Positions 9,945 through 19,275 of a stretch of DNA of 64,000 nucleotides are shown here, piece after piece; within the stretch, counting starts at the first letter, position 1, and each line of letters starts with the position of its first letter. Made by a program: the position numbers and the translations under genes. The notes below the pieces were generated by a model. That model ran no database searches. It saw only the letters and a program-made list of their open reading frames with translations, and had not been told where the DNA came from. Source of the DNA: Mucilaginibacter terrenus (GTDB lineage Bacteria; Bacteroidota; Bacteroidia; Sphingobacteriales; Sphingobacteriaceae); NCBI RefSeq assembly GCF_003432065.1, contig NZ_QWDE01000001.1:124001-188000 (forward strand). Direction: 5' to 3'.

Positions 9945-11654
9945 ATGAATAGATACAAAGCTTTACTATTGATTATTATCCAGTTGGTATTTATTATCTC
10001 ACATTCAGGTGCGCAGCCAGGTATGTCGATCAAAAACGATTTAACTGGAAAACTACAAAGGAATTTGTTAGCTGTCGTTGCTAAAGTGGCTTCTTCATCT
10101 GTACTTATGTGGTCCATTGATGAGCAAACAGGAGCAAGGCAGAGCTCTCAATTCAGCGGAGTAGTCGTGTCCAGTGACGGAATAATATTAAGTGCAGCCC
10201 ATGTGGTGAAACCGGGGGAAAGCTACAAGGTTATGTTTCCGGATGGTCGCGAATGTATAGCAAAGGGCTTGGGCACTATTTCCATACCGCCGGAGCGAAT
10301 GCTTCCGGATGCGGCTATGTTAAAGATTATCGATAAAGGCCCCTGGCCCTTTGCAGAAATGGGCTGGTCATCATCCATGAGTGTGGGATCACCCTGTGTC
10401 AGTATAGCTTACCCCGAGAGTCTGGAGCAACGGCAACCAACCGTTCGTTTTGGACAGATTGCCGTTTTAAAAAACAAGTATGGTTTTATTCAATCTACCT
10501 GCAAAATGGAACCAGGCGATTCCGGTGGTCCACTATTTGATCTGATGGGACGGGTAATAGGAATACACAGCGGTATTGAAGTATCAGAACAGATCAATCA
10601 TGAGGTACCGATTGATATTTATCGCAAATACTACTCTGCGCTAACAAAGGCTGTTGATTACCAAAAGCTGCCAGACGCTAACGAGTCGGAAAAAGACATC
10701 TTGTTTAAAACCGTCGAACTGTCGCCGCTGAAAGGTGATGTACTAAAGAAATTCACAAATATTGGGCATGATCAAAGGAAAAGCTGCGTTCAAATCAAAA
10801 GCTTGATTGAAGGACAGGAACAGTTGATCTTGGGCACCATAGTGATGAGTAAAATTTCAACAGGAAAAAGGCTTTCTACTGGCTTATTGATAAGCAAAAG
10901 TTCAATGGTGGGGGAGAACCCTGTAATTATTTTGAATCATAAGATTGTTAGGGCAACAGTGTTAAGAAGAGATCGGCTCAATGACCTGGTGCTGTTATCA
11001 ACAGATGAAAAATTGCCCGGCGGAGTAAAGCTCAACGAACTTGAGCGTTCCGCTACTCACATCAATAGCGCTGGTAGCTTGTTAATATCGCCCATGCCAG
11101 ACTCAACCCCTGTAGTTGCGGTGTTGGGAAGTGCCATAGTAGATCTGCCTCCAAAATCAAGCTATGGCTATATAGGTGCCTTTACCGGATTAGATAGCAA
11201 TGGTCTTAAGTTTACCTTTATACAACCTAATAGTGCGGCAGCACTTGCGGGTTTAAATATTGGAGACGGTGTAGAATCGATTGGTGGTCATCCGGTTAAT
11301 GATGAGCTTGACTTTGTTAAGTCATTTGGTAAATACATGGCTGGTGATACGGTTCTGATCACCATTAAAAGAAACGATAAGAAGATGGAAAAAATGATGG
11401 TGCTACAGTACCCACCGCAGAAGATTTTAAATCATCCGGCAGAACATTTTAGCGGGGGCAAAACCTTGCGAAGAGATGGCTTTAAAAAAGTATTTACACA
11501 AGACGCAATTTTGACTCCGTCTCAATGCGGCGGCCCCGTATATGACATCGAAGGTAACTTTGTAGGTATTAACATAGCCCGGTTTAGCCGGGCTAACGTG
11601 GTGATCATTCCAACAGTAGCAATTGAAAATTGGTATTACAAAATATTTTTTTAG
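9945..11654 (+). CDS. Trypsin-like/PDZ protein with a second, Cys-substituted protease lobe
   Basis: A signal peptide is followed by an S1-type protease domain with a full apparent triad: SAAH (His86), PDAAML (Asp122) and GDSGGP (Ser193). A second region (about 295-569) begins like another trypsin fold, is interrupted by a PDZ domain (about 408-485, GLNIGDGVESIGGHP), and ends with TPSQCGGPVYDIEGNFVGIN, where Cys528 takes the place of the catalytic Ser. This arrangement suggests an HtrA-like envelope protease or sensor with one active and one non-canonical lobe. It has its own transcription unit after a terminator. Substrate is unknown. Confidence 0.85.
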   Translation: MNRYKALLLIIIQLVFIISHSGAQPGMSIKNDLTGKLQRNLLAVVAKVASSSVLMWSIDEQTGARQSSQFSGVVVSSDGIILSAAHVVKPGESYKVMFPDGRECIAKGLGTISIPPERMLPDAAMLKIIDKGPWPFAEMGWSSSMSVGSPCVSIAYPESLEQRQPTVRFGQIAVLKNKYGFIQSTCKMEPGDSGGPLFDLMGRVIGIHSGIEVSEQINHEVPIDIYRKYYSALTKAVDYQKLPDANESEKDILFKTVELSPLKGDVLKKFTNIGHDQRKSCVQIKSLIEGQEQLILGTIVMSKISTGKRLSTGLLISKSSMVGENPVIILNHKIVRATVLRRDRLNDLVLLSTDEKLPGGVKLNELERSATHINSAGSLLISPMPDSTPVVAVLGSAIVDLPPKSSYGYIGAFTGLDSNGLKFTFIQPNSAAALAGLNIGDGVESIGGHPVNDELDFVKSFGKYMAGDTVLITIKRNDKKMEKMMVLQYPPQKILNHPAEHFSGGKTLRRDGFKKVFTQDAILTPSQCGGPVYDIEGNFVGINIARFSRANVVIIPTVAIENWYYKIFF

Positions 11655-11731
11655 CAAGCTTGTAACTCTTTATATAAAAGAGTAGGATGAATGATATTGG
11701 TCACCTTTAAGTGAATTAATGCGGCTGGAAA

Positions 11732-11811
11732 CAAAAAAAGTCTTAAATGATGCATTTAAGGCGTTTTTGTTGTTTAAGAATATAGTCTGCGAAGAGGGAG
11801 GGTTCAGAACC
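11732..11811 (-). repeat. Degenerate copy of the tRNA-Ser 3' end and its terminator
   Basis: About 80 bp here align to 30533-30610, the terminator and 3' portion of the intact tRNA-Ser gene. The core TTAAATGATGCATTTAAGGC is identical, then the spacer to TCTGCG and the T-arm region (AGGG.TTC..AACC) are similar with scattered differences. The rest of the tRNA is absent. Such partial copies are typical of attachment sites left by elements that integrate in tRNA genes. It lies at the left border of a gene-poor, AT-rich region, consistent with an island edge; a decayed tandem tRNA copy is the alternative. Confidence 0.75.
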
Positions 11812-12017
11812 TATCTCTGTATTTTATTGATTTTCAGTTTGTTATGCTTTTGTATAAAATTGACTCACGGCATGACTCACCAGTTTTTATCTTCTCTTTT
11901 TAGAGCCGTAAAGCTTTATTAAAGATAATAATTATTTAACAAAAAAATGGGGTACTTAAACGTGAAACGTACCTAAGAACTTTTGTATATAGGCCCTTTA
12001 TATACTCTTCTGATAAA

Positions 12018-13037
12018 TTAAGTCAATCGACGCCGAGTAAAGCTTAATCTTTCATCACCGATCTTCTCAAGTTGATCTTTTAATAAAAGGTAATGTGATT
12101 TGTTTAATCTCAATTTTCCGATTGCTAAAGCATGTAAAAATTCGATAGTCGCTTCTCCTTGATATTCATTGATATGCTTAATAAATGTACCAATGAGTGA
12201 AAGTATTTCAAACGAATGACTTTGACTAATCGAGTAATTTAATTCTTCATTTTTAGCTGCCCTTAAAATTGATGCTTGAATAATTCCGTCATTAAATCTG
12301 CTAAATACAAATGGGTCAAGCAAATTCTTAACAAAAGTGGTTTGACACAATCCATCTTTGCTATTATTTCTCATGTTGTTAAGAACACAAGCAATCGTAA
12401 AATAAACATCTGATTGACATATGTTTCCATAATATGAATTGTCTTTAAAGAATGCAGAATTTTTCCTTATCTCCAATTCACTATTTGAAAGGCTGGGATA
12501 AAATATCTTATCTGATCCACCTTTATAATTAATGTTAGAAAATGATTTAATAGTTTCAATTCGACTTTCAATAAATTCTGAAGGTTCGTCGAGACCAGCC
12601 TGTGTGCGTTTTAAAAATTGTAATTCAACTTTCCAAGGTGTCTCAAGATTAGCATTGTCGCAGCTAATAGTTTCTATTTCGACAAATGAACTGTTTTCTG
12701 GACCGTAAAGCCCATATTTAATATTTGTTTTAAGTTCTTTGTTCTTAAAGATATCGCTTACCCTATTGATACCTACGAAATAAACTAATCTAATCTCTTC
12801 ATAATTTCTAAAAAATCTACTTAAATAAAGCAGATTTTTTCCGTTTGTTATACAAGATCCTATTATTAAGATAGCTCCAGACTCTTTTTTGTCGATTGAG
12901 GTTTCATTTAAATCTGCTTGGTTTATGACCGATATGGCACCTTTCAATTCTAAAGATAAATTGTTATAAATATAACCCGCTAATTTTTCAGAACCTTTAT
13001 CATTTAAGTGAATAATATACTTGGTAGATGCGGGCAC
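12018..13037 (-). CDS. Unknown protein with phosphoribosyltransferase-like motif
   Basis: I do not recognise a named family. A central segment, GAILIIGSCITNGKNL (about residues 54-69), resembles the PRPP-binding loop of type I phosphoribosyltransferases, though the usual two acidic residues are missing. The rest is soluble, Lys/Asn/Ser-rich and AT-rich like imported DNA. The frame stays open upstream of the GTG at 13037 to about 13096 and reads plausibly (DNIGLFETHKNKIDAYI) but has no ATG, so the true start may be a rare codon or the start may be lost. It overlaps or abuts the upstream gene, so the two are probably one transcription unit. A role in a conflict/defence system is only a guess. 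Confidence 0.55.
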   Translation of the reverse strand: MPASTKYIIHLNDKGSEKLAGYIYNNLSLELKGAISVINQADLNETSIDKKESGAILIIGSCITNGKNLLYLSRFFRNYEEIRLVYFVGINRVSDIFKNKELKTNIKYGLYGPENSSFVEIETISCDNANLETPWKVELQFLKRTQAGLDEPSEFIESRIETIKSFSNINYKGGSDKIFYPSLSNSELEIRKNSAFFKDNSYYGNICQSDVYFTIACVLNNMRNNSKDGLCQTTFVKNLLDPFVFSRFNDGIIQASILRAAKNEELNYSISQSHSFEILSLIGTFIKHINEYQGEATIEFLHALAIGKLRLNKSHYLLLKDQLEKIGDERLSFTRRRLT

Positions 13038-13099
13038 GAATTGCTTTATGTACGCATCAATTTTATTTTTGTGTGTCTCAAATAAGCCAATGTTATCGA

Positions 13100-13519
13100 T
13101 TATAGATGATCAGTATGGGTTAAAATAAACTTGTTACCTTTGATTTTAGAAAGAGAATTCATTTTAAATAAAAATCTATTCTGTCTTTCACGTAATTGGG
13201 CCTTAATATTATTTCCTTTATTGTCAACGAACAGGGATTTATTCCAAAGCAGAGAAATAATTGGATAAGCATATTCCTGATCATAAAAATCATCTAATTC
13301 ATCTGTTTGCGCATCGACCGTCAGTTTTTTTATTTCACTTAGGCTATTAAGTGTAATTATAAACCTGAGTAAGTCTGCTAGCAACCCAAAAGTGTACCGA
13401 TTGATTTCGCTCGGTAAAACCAAGTTCACATCAATACATCGTTGATCAATTATGAATGCTTTATATAAACTGCTTACCTTCGCAGGTGTTACACTCTTGG
13501 GAATCCTAATCTCAGTCAT
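13100..13519 (-). CDS. Unknown protein, possibly truncated regulatory/ATPase partner
   Basis: This is a 139-residue soluble protein without signal or membrane segment. The segment DVNLVLPSEINRYTFGLLAD followed by helices resembles N-terminal regions that precede GHKL-type ATPase domains in some two-gene accessory loci, but no ATPase motif is present. The protein stops abruptly after ILTHTDHL, immediately before the next gene, so an internal deletion may have removed its C-terminal half. It is immediately upstream of the PRTase-like gene on the same strand. Function unknown; the truncation is an inference from memory of longer relatives. Confidence 0.5.
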   Translation of the reverse strand: MTEIRIPKSVTPAKVSSLYKAFIIDQRCIDVNLVLPSEINRYTFGLLADLLRFIITLNSLSEIKKLTVDAQTDELDDFYDQEYAYPIISLLWNKSLFVDNKGNNIKAQLRERQNRFLFKMNSLSKIKGNKFILTHTDHL

Positions 13520-13892
13520 TTCGTTTCTTTCTCTAAAGTAAGAGGAATCTTTTAATAATATAAATTACCTTAGTGTAGGTGTCGTCAACATTTCAAGTTA
13601 GACCTCTTCAAATACGGCTGCACACAGATTTCAAACTCAGGTTTCTTAAATAATCACTTCTGATATCACGCCCTGCGATTTTGAACTTAATCATTGATAA
13701 ATGTAGGGCAATCAGAATCTACTATTGCCACTGAGCCAGAATTTTCGAAGGAATAAAAAGGGATAATACCTGATACTTAGATCGCTACTAATGCTCGCTG
13801 ACTCTCTCTTATAGGAGCTACCGTAGAAGATAAGTGATTGGAAAGGCTGGTTACAGAATAATCTCATAACCCCTGATCAGAACAAGTGTTTA
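13520..13892. other. AT-rich non-coding stretch
   Basis: About 370 bp with no convincing reading frame in either direction. It lies upstream of the two-gene minus-strand locus and should contain its promoter, but I could not pick a clear TAnnTTTG element. Confidence 0.4.
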
Positions 13893-14865
13893 TTAGCTGT
13901 TACGCCATGGCTTAGAAGCTTTTTTAGTTTTGGCTGGCTTTGTAGCAATATTTAAGTTTTTGATTTCCGCAAGATATAGCGTATAACCATAACCTTCAAG
14001 AATCCTTTTATAGTTCTTTAGGGTTACTTGGCTAAAAAATGGAATGTTCATTCCCTTTTTTGCTTTTGTGATAACGCCGTATATGACCTTATAGTTATGA
14101 ATTTCCGGACGTTTCTTTGAGAAAAAGGTGTCGTATGGTGAGCCCATTGACAAATACTTTTTTGCATTTTCCCGAAAGGCGGCATCTGAGGCAAATAATT
14201 CTCCTGAGACGAATCCCTGCGCGAAAAGGTGACTCAGCGTTGAAGATCCTCCGTATTTTTTATATGAAAAAATTCCTGCTGCGGTGTTAGGATATCGCAA
14301 ACCTCTATTTTGCTTGAACCGCCGCCATACGGTACATTCTTTGCGTCTAGCAAAATACCCTTTAAAGAAGTAGCTAGTGCATGATTGTAATCGGCCTCGT
14401 CCTTATGCTTGAAGTCAGGTAATGCATTCGGGAAAGGCTTAATTTCGCCTACAGCTTTCTTGACTTCTTTAACAAAAGCACGTTCGAGCTTATACCATTT
14501 TCCTTTATCAAGAAATAAAGATCACTCCCATGGGTCAATTCGCCATTCAAACATTTGTATATGCTCCATTGCAGCACGCTGTTATCCTTGATTCTCGCCA
14601 ACAACTCACAATATCATGTTTCAAATCATCGTAGGAAACAGGGTGGCCATTTTTGGTTGTGATGTAATCGTCGAGGTCAATCTCCTCCCAAAAATCTTCT
14701 GTTTTACGATTGGAATATTTGAAACCATTAAAGTCACTCCAATCGATAATCTCAGGCACCCGCCATCCAAAGCGAAACGTCGATCACTTTATTGATACCG
14801 TCGACCAATGTGTTGTTGAGCTCGTCAATCAGTTTGGCATCCCTTATCTGGAGAATTCGCTGATA
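13893..14865 (-). pseudogene. DUF6119/TIGR04141-family gene, frameshifted and truncated by the IS21 element
   Basis: Pieces of one protein can be read in order on the minus strand across several frames: VIDVSLWM near the IS border, then PEIIDWSDFNGFKYS with DDYITTKNGH, then GKWYKLERAFVKEVKK, and finally the C-terminal block with KKYGGSSTLSHLFAQGFVSG, PFFSQVTLKNYKR and YGYTLYLAEIK. This order matches my recollection of the sporadically distributed DUF6119 (TIGR04141) family. At least two frame changes break it, and the N-terminal half is missing because the IS left end lies at about 14858. Relatives are found scattered in accessory regions; function is not established. Confidence 0.75.
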
Positions 14866-14961
14866 TTGACCACCTGATTCCGCAGTAAACTGACCACCCC
14901 GAACGAGCCGCAAATGCTGTAGGAGCAGCCATATTTTTGGAGGTTTTAACACCTACCAATT

Positions 14962-16512
14962 ATGGCCAATACTACGATAAGCATGAGCAAGATTAGACAG
15001 ATCTTAAGAATGTACAGTCAGGGCCGCAGTAAGCTATCGATAGCGGCACAGAACGGCGTATCACGTAATACGGCCAAGAAGTACCTTGCCGCCTACGATG
15101 CCAGCGGCTTTACATTCGAGGAGATCAATACCCTTAATGACAAAGAACTGGAGGACTTCTTTGGCAAAAGCAATGAACGTTCTCCCGATAAACGCACGCC
15201 TGCCTTGCAGCGCTGTTTCCCGCAGATAGATAAAGAGTTAAAGCGGGTTGGCATGAACTGCCGCATCCTGTGGGAAGCTTATATCAAAGAGTTCCCTGAC
15301 GGCCTCAAGTAAACCCAATTCTGCTTTTATTACAACCAGTGGAAAGCCCGCGTGAACCCCACGATGCACCTGGATCATAAAGCCGGTGATAAGCTGTATG
15401 TGGACTTTGCCGGTGAAAAGCTAAGCATAACGGACAAGGATACCGGTGAGGTCATCGAGGTCGAGATATTCGTTGCTATCCTTGGTGCCAGCCAGCTGAC
15501 TTACGTAGAAGCTGTGCTGAGCCAGCAGAAAGAAGACTTTATAGCAGCCTGCGAGAATGCCCTGCACTTTTATGGCAGCGTACCTGCTGCCATTGTTCCC
15601 GAAAACCTGAAAGCAGCTGTTACTAAAAGCAACCGCTATGAGCCAACGCTGAACGAGACCTTTGCTGACTTTGCCGACCATTACGGAACGACCATCTTAC
15701 CAGCCCGGGCATACCGCCCTCGCGACAAGGCACTGGTAGAAGGTGCCGTAATGGTCGTTTACAGCCGTATCTACGCACCTATTCGCAAAGAGGTCTATCA
15801 TACCCTTGCCGAGCTGAACACAGCGTTCAAAGTCGCTTTAGAAGCACATAACAGCCAGCCGCTCAAAGGCCGTAATTACAGCCGGAGGCTACAGTTCGAG
15901 GAAGTGGAAAGGTAGGCGCTTGCACCATTACCCGCATTGCGCTATGAGTTCAAACGGCAGCACCAGGCTACCGTAATGAAGAATGGGCATGTCTGCCTGG
16001 GTATCGACAAACACTACTACAGCGTACCGTACCGCTTTATCGGCAGGAAGGTCAAACTACTTTATTCCCGCACCAACGTCGAGGTCTATTATCACTATGG
16101 GCGTATCGCTATGCACAGGCGTATCAAAAGCCCTTACAGCTATACTACGGATAAAGATCACCTGGCCTCCACCCACCGCTTTATGACCGAATGGACACCG
16201 GACAAGTTCCTGGAATGGGCAGCATCCATTGATGAGGATGTGAGGCTTTATATCCTGAAGATACTGGACCGGAAGCAACATCCCGAGCAAGCCTACCGCT
16301 CCTGTATCGGTATCCTCAGCCTGGCGCGCAAGGCAGGTAACGAAAGGCTGGCCAGCGCCTGCCGGCGTGCGCTCGGCTACGGCGTTTACAACTACAAGAC
16401 CATACAGAAGATACTGGAGAACAAGATGGACAGCTACGAGGACAGCTTATTTGCTGACGAGTTGCCTATGCCCAGCCATGATAATATACGGGGAGAGAAC
16501 TATTATAAATAA
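14962..16512 (+). pseudogene. istA transposase interrupted by two in-frame stop codons
   Basis: One continuous frame encodes an IS21-type transposase: an N-terminal helix-turn-helix (ILRMYSQGRSKLSIAAQNG, then VSRNTAKKYL), the integrase core starting at MHLDHKAGDKLYVDFAGEKL, and the C-terminal domain (VCLGIDKHYYSVPYRF). The frame never shifts, but a TAA at 15310-15312 (after PDGLK) and a TAG at 15913-15915 (after EEVER) split it into three. Relatives have Tyr and Gln at about these places from memory, so each stop is a single-base change. The codon quality is otherwise intact, indicating recent decay. Confidence 0.88.
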
Positions 16513-16532
16513 CCATTAATGAACAGATCAAT

Positions 16533-17294
16533 ATGAACACAAACACCTCAGACAAACTTCGCAAGCTGAAGTTCTTTGGCATGTACCATGCCTTTAAAAG
16601 CTGCCTGGAAACGGGACAAACCGCTGAATACACTACTGATGAACTGCTGGCCCACCTGGTAGAGGCCGAATGGGATGACCGGCAGAACAGGCGCATAGAG
16701 CGTACCATTATGTACGCCAGGTTCCGCTATAAGGCCTCGATAGAGAACATCCATTATCATGCAGATCGCAGTATCGACCGCAACCAGGTGATGCGCCTTG
16801 CCGACTGTCACTTTATCGACCGTAATGAGAACCTGCTGATCACGGGCAGCACCGGTATCGGTAAAAGCTATATTGCTTCTGCTATCGGACACCAGGCCTG
16901 CATATTAGGGTACCGGGTATTCTATGCCAGCACGCCTAAGCTCTTTGCTAAACTAAAAATGGCTAAGGCTGATGGATCGTACATGAAGGAAGTAGCCAGG
17001 CTGGAACGCCAGCAACTGTTGATCATGGATGACTTCGGTATCCAGCCTTTTGATGCGCAGAGCAGGGCTGCCCTGATGGAGATCATCGAGGACAGACACG
17101 GTAAGACCTCACTGATCATTACCTCTCAGTTGCCGGTCAGTAAATGGTATGAGGTTATTGGTGAAAAGACGATCGCTGATGCTATCCTCGACCGTATCGT
17201 GCATGATGCGCACCGAATGGAACTAAAGGGCGAATCCATGAGAAGACGACGACCTTTCGAACCTGAAAAAAGCTATCTGGAAAATCATCTTTAA
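16533..17294 (+). CDS. istB: IS21-family helper ATPase IstB
   Basis: This is the AAA+ ATPase that assists the IstA transposase in target selection. The Walker A motif GSTGIGKS is at residues 105-112, and Walker B QLLIMDDFGI follows. Length (253) is normal and no stop interrupts it. It begins 20 bp after the istA frame ends. With istA broken it could only act on other IS21 copies. Confidence 0.95.
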   Translation: MNTNTSDKLRKLKFFGMYHAFKSCLETGQTAEYTTDELLAHLVEAEWDDRQNRRIERTIMYARFRYKASIENIHYHADRSIDRNQVMRLADCHFIDRNENLLITGSTGIGKSYIASAIGHQACILGYRVFYASTPKLFAKLKMAKADGSYMKEVARLERQQLLIMDDFGIQPFDAQSRAALMEIIEDRHGKTSLIITSQLPVSKWYEVIGEKTIADAILDRIVHDAHRMELKGESMRRRRPFEPEKSYLENHL

Positions 17295-17439
17295 ATAACT
17301 ACTTTTGACAACGCTTCTACAGCGTTTGCTGCGCTCGTTCGCCAGCACTTAGGTGGTCAATTTGCCACGGAATCACCTGGTCAACTTCTCCGTATTATAC
17401 AAATCAATTTATTATTATATGCCGGCAACCAAGCGTAAT

Positions 17440-18015
17440 TCACAAGTCCTTTTCTTTGCGCATCATACTGAGAAAGACAGCGGTTATGCCCAGGTAGCTG
17501 GCAATATGTTTTTGGGATATACGCTGTTCGAGTCCCGGGTAATGCCTGCGGAACTCGCGGTAGCGCTGCTCGGCAGTTTTGGACAGGTTGGACGTTACCC
17601 GTCTCTGAAACATATCAAAGCCGTTTTGCGTGAGAATGCGAAAAAAGCGCTCGAACCTCGGCACCTCAGTAAATAAGCGTTCAAGTGCAGGCAAGCTAAA
17701 GTAACAAACCTCTGTATCTTCCAATGCCTGGATGGAGTTGGTAGCCCGTTTAGCTTTAAAAAAACTGACAATATCACACGCCCACCAGTTCTCCGGGTAA
17801 AAGCAAAGATTGTGTTCCTGACCGTCCTTATCAGTGTTGTACATGCGCAGGCAACCTTTATTGACAAAATAAATATGCCGTTCGATCTCGCCCGGGCGCA
17901 GCAGTATACCGCGTTTGGTAACTGTCTTGCGTTGCAACAAAGCAAGCACTTGCTCCTGTTCGTCAGGGGCAAGTGCTATATGCAAAGCAAAGTTAGACAA
18001 TATAAGTTCGGACAT
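17440..18015 (-). CDS. Crp/Fnr-family transcriptional regulator
   Basis: The N-terminal cyclic-nucleotide-binding-like beta roll is visible in GILLRPGEIERHIYFVNKG and CFYPENWWACDIVSFF. The C-terminal helix-turn-helix is EQRISQKHIASYLGITAVFL. The length of 191 residues is typical of Bacteroidetes members, most of which lack the residues needed to bind cAMP, so the signal is unknown. It is the last gene of a minus-strand cluster with two small proteins and ends about 50 bp from the right end of the IS21 element. Confidence 0.9.
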   Translation of the reverse strand: MSELILSNFALHIALAPDEQEQVLALLQRKTVTKRGILLRPGEIERHIYFVNKGCLRMYNTDKDGQEHNLCFYPENWWACDIVSFFKAKRATNSIQALEDTEVCYFSLPALERLFTEVPRFERFFRILTQNGFDMFQRRVTSNLSKTAEQRYREFRRHYPGLEQRISQKHIASYLGITAVFLSMMRKEKDL

Positions 18016-18032
18016 CTAAGCAAGTATAACTT

Positions 18033-18386
18033 TTAAAAATCGATTTTGCGCGTCATGAACAACTTCAGTTCCGCTGTTCCGGCCTCCCGAAGCGGGTTGG
18101 CTATTTCATGATAGATTTCGCTTTGCGCAATGGTTTTAAAAGCTTCGGCACTCGGATATTCTACTACTACAATCTCGTCCCATTGCTCGTGCTCATCGGC
18201 AACGATATTAACCACAACCTCGCTTACCAGTTTAACGGTTACACCTGCAATGCCCAGCTGCTGCACCACCTGGTTAAATGCCGGTATGTATTGTTCAAAG
18301 TAGGTTTTTTTGTCTCTGAACCTGATCATGTTCAGCATTAACACGGGCCCTTGGCCCGGTTCAATATTCGGTAATGTGATTTTCAT
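18033..18386 (-). CDS. Small dimeric alpha-beta barrel-like protein (DUF1330-type)
   Basis: The 117-residue protein has the pattern of ferredoxin-like ABM/DUF1330 proteins: VLMLNMIRFRDKKTYFEQYIPAF at the start and DEIVVVEYPSAEAFKTIAQS in the second half. These proteins dimerise and often bind small organic molecules, but no activity is evident. It lies between a SnoaL-like gene (10 bp upstream) and the Crp/Fnr gene (17 bp downstream), so all three are likely one operon. Family assignment is moderate. Confidence 0.7.
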   Translation of the reverse strand: MKITLPNIEPGQGPVLMLNMIRFRDKKTYFEQYIPAFNQVVQQLGIAGVTVKLVSEVVVNIVADEHEQWDEIVVVEYPSAEAFKTIAQSEIYHEIANPLREAGTAELKLFMTRKIDF

Positions 18387-18396
18387 AGTCGTTTGT

Positions 18397-18753
18397 TTAA
18401 AAAAAGCCTACAATACGGGTGATGCGGTTCTCGCTGTTAAATTCAAAATAATCCATGCCCTCAACCGGGTATCCTTCGGGGCGGATGGCCAGCCAGCGAA
18501 AACGGCCGCTTTGGTGATGCACCTGTGGTTCTGCCAATACCTTGAATGTTCTTGGACCCATTTGTCCTAATGAGCTGACGATCAGATCAGTGATGGCATC
18601 AGGTCCAGTAATGGTATCGGTTAAGCGGTCGGTGTAAGTACCATCCGGTGCCCAGCATTTGCTTATCTTTTCCAGGATGACTTCGCGTTCGTTCTCATTC
18701 CATGCACTCGTGTAAGTGAGAATGGTCTCTTCAATATTTTGGTTGTTTCCCAT
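18397..18753 (-). CDS. SnoaL-like / NTF2-fold protein
   Basis: The 118-residue sequence fits a SnoaL-like (NTF2) fold: an N-terminal helix (ILTYTSAWNENEREVILEKI), the motif CWAPDGTYTDRLTDTITGPD, and beta strands ending YFEFNSENRITRIVGFF. Members range from polyketide cyclases to binding proteins with no catalysis, so function is open. It is the first gene of the three-gene minus-strand cluster. A promoter would lie above 18753 in the 520-bp gap. Confidence 0.8.
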   Translation of the reverse strand: MGNNQNIEETILTYTSAWNENEREVILEKISKCWAPDGTYTDRLTDTITGPDAITDLIVSSLGQMGPRTFKVLAEPQVHHQSGRFRWLAIRPEGYPVEGMDYFEFNSENRITRIVGFF

Positions 18754-19275
18754 AAAGCAAAGGTCTGGAGCAAATGCCGGAAAAAAGTTCAGGTAGTTGA
18801 AGAGTTTAGAGTGTCAAAAACCTATAACTATAAACTATGATGTTGCAATAGTTCGAGGTAATTAGGGCCTTCAAAGCGTCGGAACAATGAAAAATATGTG
18901 CATAAAGCAAATATTTGCTTTATCAGTAAACTTTTAAAATTCGACACCAGCCTGAAGCATCTCTATTATTATTTCATCGAAATGGTATAATATCGCTCAC
19001 GAAGCCTTAAAACATTCGGCTGGATGGGGGCTACTAAACTTTCGCCAACGGTCGCCAACTTAGCTTGAGTAGCGACTGCCTTGCTAATCATCTTTGGACA
19101 GCTTTCATCTGTGAGGATGAAAACTACCTGAAATGCAACCATCAAATAATTTGCTCCTAGACATTGAACCAAATAATACAAATCAGAGTAGACGGGTTAG
19201 TATTTTTGGTTTCAATTGTTGTTCGTTGATATGAAGCGTCTGATTTAACATTGCCCTAACATTCCCTTTTTAGCT
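18754..19275. other. Intergenic region between divergent operons
   Basis: About 520 bp without a convincing gene. It must hold the promoters of the SnoaL/DUF1330/Crp cluster (minus) and the ECF sigma operon (plus). A TAGCTTTG at 19271-19278 matches the Bacteroidetes -7 consensus TAnnTTTG; a TTG at 19251-19253 is 17 bp upstream, slightly short of usual spacing. Confidence 0.45.

Larger units (their letters stand above)
14858..17392 (+). mobile_element. IS21-family insertion sequence, decayed
   Basis: The element carries istA and istB in the usual order. Terminal inverted repeats are visible: on the left TTGACCACCTGATTCCG then AACTGACCACC, and on the right (reverse complement) TTGACCAGGTGATTCCG then AATTGACCACC. 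Each end therefore holds two GACCA-type subrepeats, as in IS21 relatives. Exact ends and target duplication cannot be fixed by eye; the given bounds are where end similarity fades. It cuts off the 5' part of the DUF6119 gene. istA is inactivated, so the copy should not move by itself. Confidence 0.85.

Noticed and set aside
11719..11922. 67-residue plus-strand open frame
   Set aside because: It runs through the degenerate tRNA-Ser/terminator copy, has no ribosome-binding site or recognisable family, and is better explained as non-coding.
18969..19181. 70-residue minus-strand open frame in the gap before the sigma gene
   Set aside because: No recognisable features, and it would occupy the promoter region of the divergent operons.
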